This document shows, one piece after another, positions 14,102 through 14,303 of a DNA stretch of 14,303 nt; within the stretch, counting starts at the first letter, position 1, and every line of letters begins with the position of its first letter. Both the position numbers and the translations under genes were made by a program. The notes under the pieces were generated by a model. That model was not told the origin of the DNA. It saw nothing but the letters and a program-made list of their open reading frames with translations, and did no database searches. Origin of the DNA: Halovenus sp. (lineage in GTDB: Archaea > Halobacteriota > Halobacteria > Halobacteriales > Haloarculaceae); NCBI GenBank assembly GCA_003551945.1, contig PUNZ01000180.1, positions 1 through 14,303 on the forward strand, written 5' to 3'.

Positions 14102-14148
14102 CGAAAAGCACAAAATGACCGGTGACGGCGAGCGCCGTGTGACCGGTC
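14102..14148 (-). terminator. Hairpin with T-rich tail, likely terminator of the microprotein gene
   Basis: GACCGGT at 14117-14123 pairs with ACCGGTC at 14142-14148. Inside it ACGGC pairs with GCCGT around a GAGC loop, giving a two-part stem of 12 base pairs. Read on the minus strand the stem is followed at once by ATTTTGTGCTTTTCG. This resembles a factor-independent terminator for the small minus-strand gene ending at 14166. Such hairpins are not required in archaea. Confidence 0.5.
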
Positions 14149-14165
14149 TGCGGCCAAAACGGAGT

Positions 14166-14300
14166 TCAGACCTCTTCCATCATTACGACGTCCGCTTCGT
14201 GACCCGTATCGTCGATGTGAGTTTCCGCACGCGATTCTGCTGCAACGCGGGATGGGTGAAAGCCAATTTTACCGCAGTCGGTACACACGATTTCGTACAT
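14166..14300 (-). CDS. 44-residue putative zinc-finger microprotein
   Basis: Reading the minus strand from the ATG at 14298-14300 to a TGA at 14166-14168 gives 44 residues. It begins MYEIVCTDCGKIGFHPS and ends in VVMMEEV. Cys6-x2-Cys9 and His28-x5-His34 are spaced like a small C2H2 zinc site, with a helix between them (RVAAESRAETHID). Haloarchaea encode many such tiny CxxC proteins, most without known function, and some affect growth or motility. The frame stays open for the last three bases of the window, so an earlier start outside cannot be excluded. It converges on fixX, and a hairpin with a T-rich tail lies just behind its stop. DNA, RNA or protein binding are all possible; none is shown by the sequence. 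Confidence 0.6.
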   Translation of the reverse strand: MYEIVCTDCGKIGFHPSRVAAESRAETHIDDTGHEADVVMMEEV

Positions 14301-14303
14301 GCA

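Noticed and set aside
1..14303. CRISPR array, transposon ends, tRNA or rRNA
   Set aside because: No regularly spaced repeats, transposase-like frames, terminal inverted repeats, or tRNA/rRNA consensus stretches were seen on either strand.

Overview
The window looks like chromosomal DNA of a halophilic archaeon (class Halobacteria). Its proteins are strongly acidic. Exported proteins carry twin-arginine (Tat) signals followed by haloarchaeal-type lipoboxes. TATA-like boxes lie about 25 bases before several start codons, the arrangement of leaderless transcripts. Most recognisable families are ones common in haloarchaea. I cannot name the genus. No rRNA, tRNA, insertion sequence, CRISPR array or clear sign of recent transfer was seen, and no gap between genes exceeds 300 bases.

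Layout. Bases 2-121 hold the 3' end of an unrecognised gene. It converges on a minus-strand Tat lipoprotein made of acidic helical repeats (137-1156). Across an AT-rich divergent promoter region lies a two-gene lactate-utilisation-type operon. It has a small LutC-like LUD protein (1302-1841) and a large fusion of a LUD/ferredoxin protein (LutB-like) with a cysteine-rich CCG protein (LutA-like) (1838-4111). Next comes a chemotaxis pair: a sensor-less soluble transducer (4214-5143) overlapping a CheW adaptor (5127-5549). A secreted subtilisin-family protease converges on cheW from the minus strand (5555-6874). An AI-2E family membrane permease follows (7139-8245). Then comes a tight three-gene cassette for thiol and copper chemistry at the outer face of the membrane: a Sco1-like lipoprotein (8323-9048), a membrane-anchored TlpA-type thioredoxin (9050-9586) and a CcdA-type thiol-electron transporter (9590-10261). 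The last block is a complete fixABCX operon (10411-14022). It is preceded by a structured leader and followed by a T-tract. A 44-residue putative zinc-finger microprotein lies on the minus strand at the right edge (14166-14300).

How the genes fit together. Much of the window concerns redox and respiration. The Lut-type pair would oxidise lactate or a similar 2-hydroxy acid using Fe-S clusters. FixA and FixB (ETF beta and alpha) with FixC and FixX form a membrane-associated flavin/Fe-S complex. In characterised systems it links NADH to quinone and a low-potential acceptor by electron bifurcation. The Sco-TlpA-CcdA cassette would keep extracytoplasmic cysteines reduced and help metallate a terminal oxidase copper site. 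The chemotaxis pair, protease, permease and lipoprotein have no evident link to these.

The best candidates for something undescribed are four. One is the fixA leader, with a TATA box, a perfect 12-base palindrome at the expected transcription start and two hairpins before the ribosome site. Another is the loss of the cysteines in the first CCG half of the LutB-LutA fusion. The third is the sensor-less transducer with its translationally coupled CheW. The fourth is the CxxC...HxxxxxH microprotein with a hairpin plus T-tract behind it.
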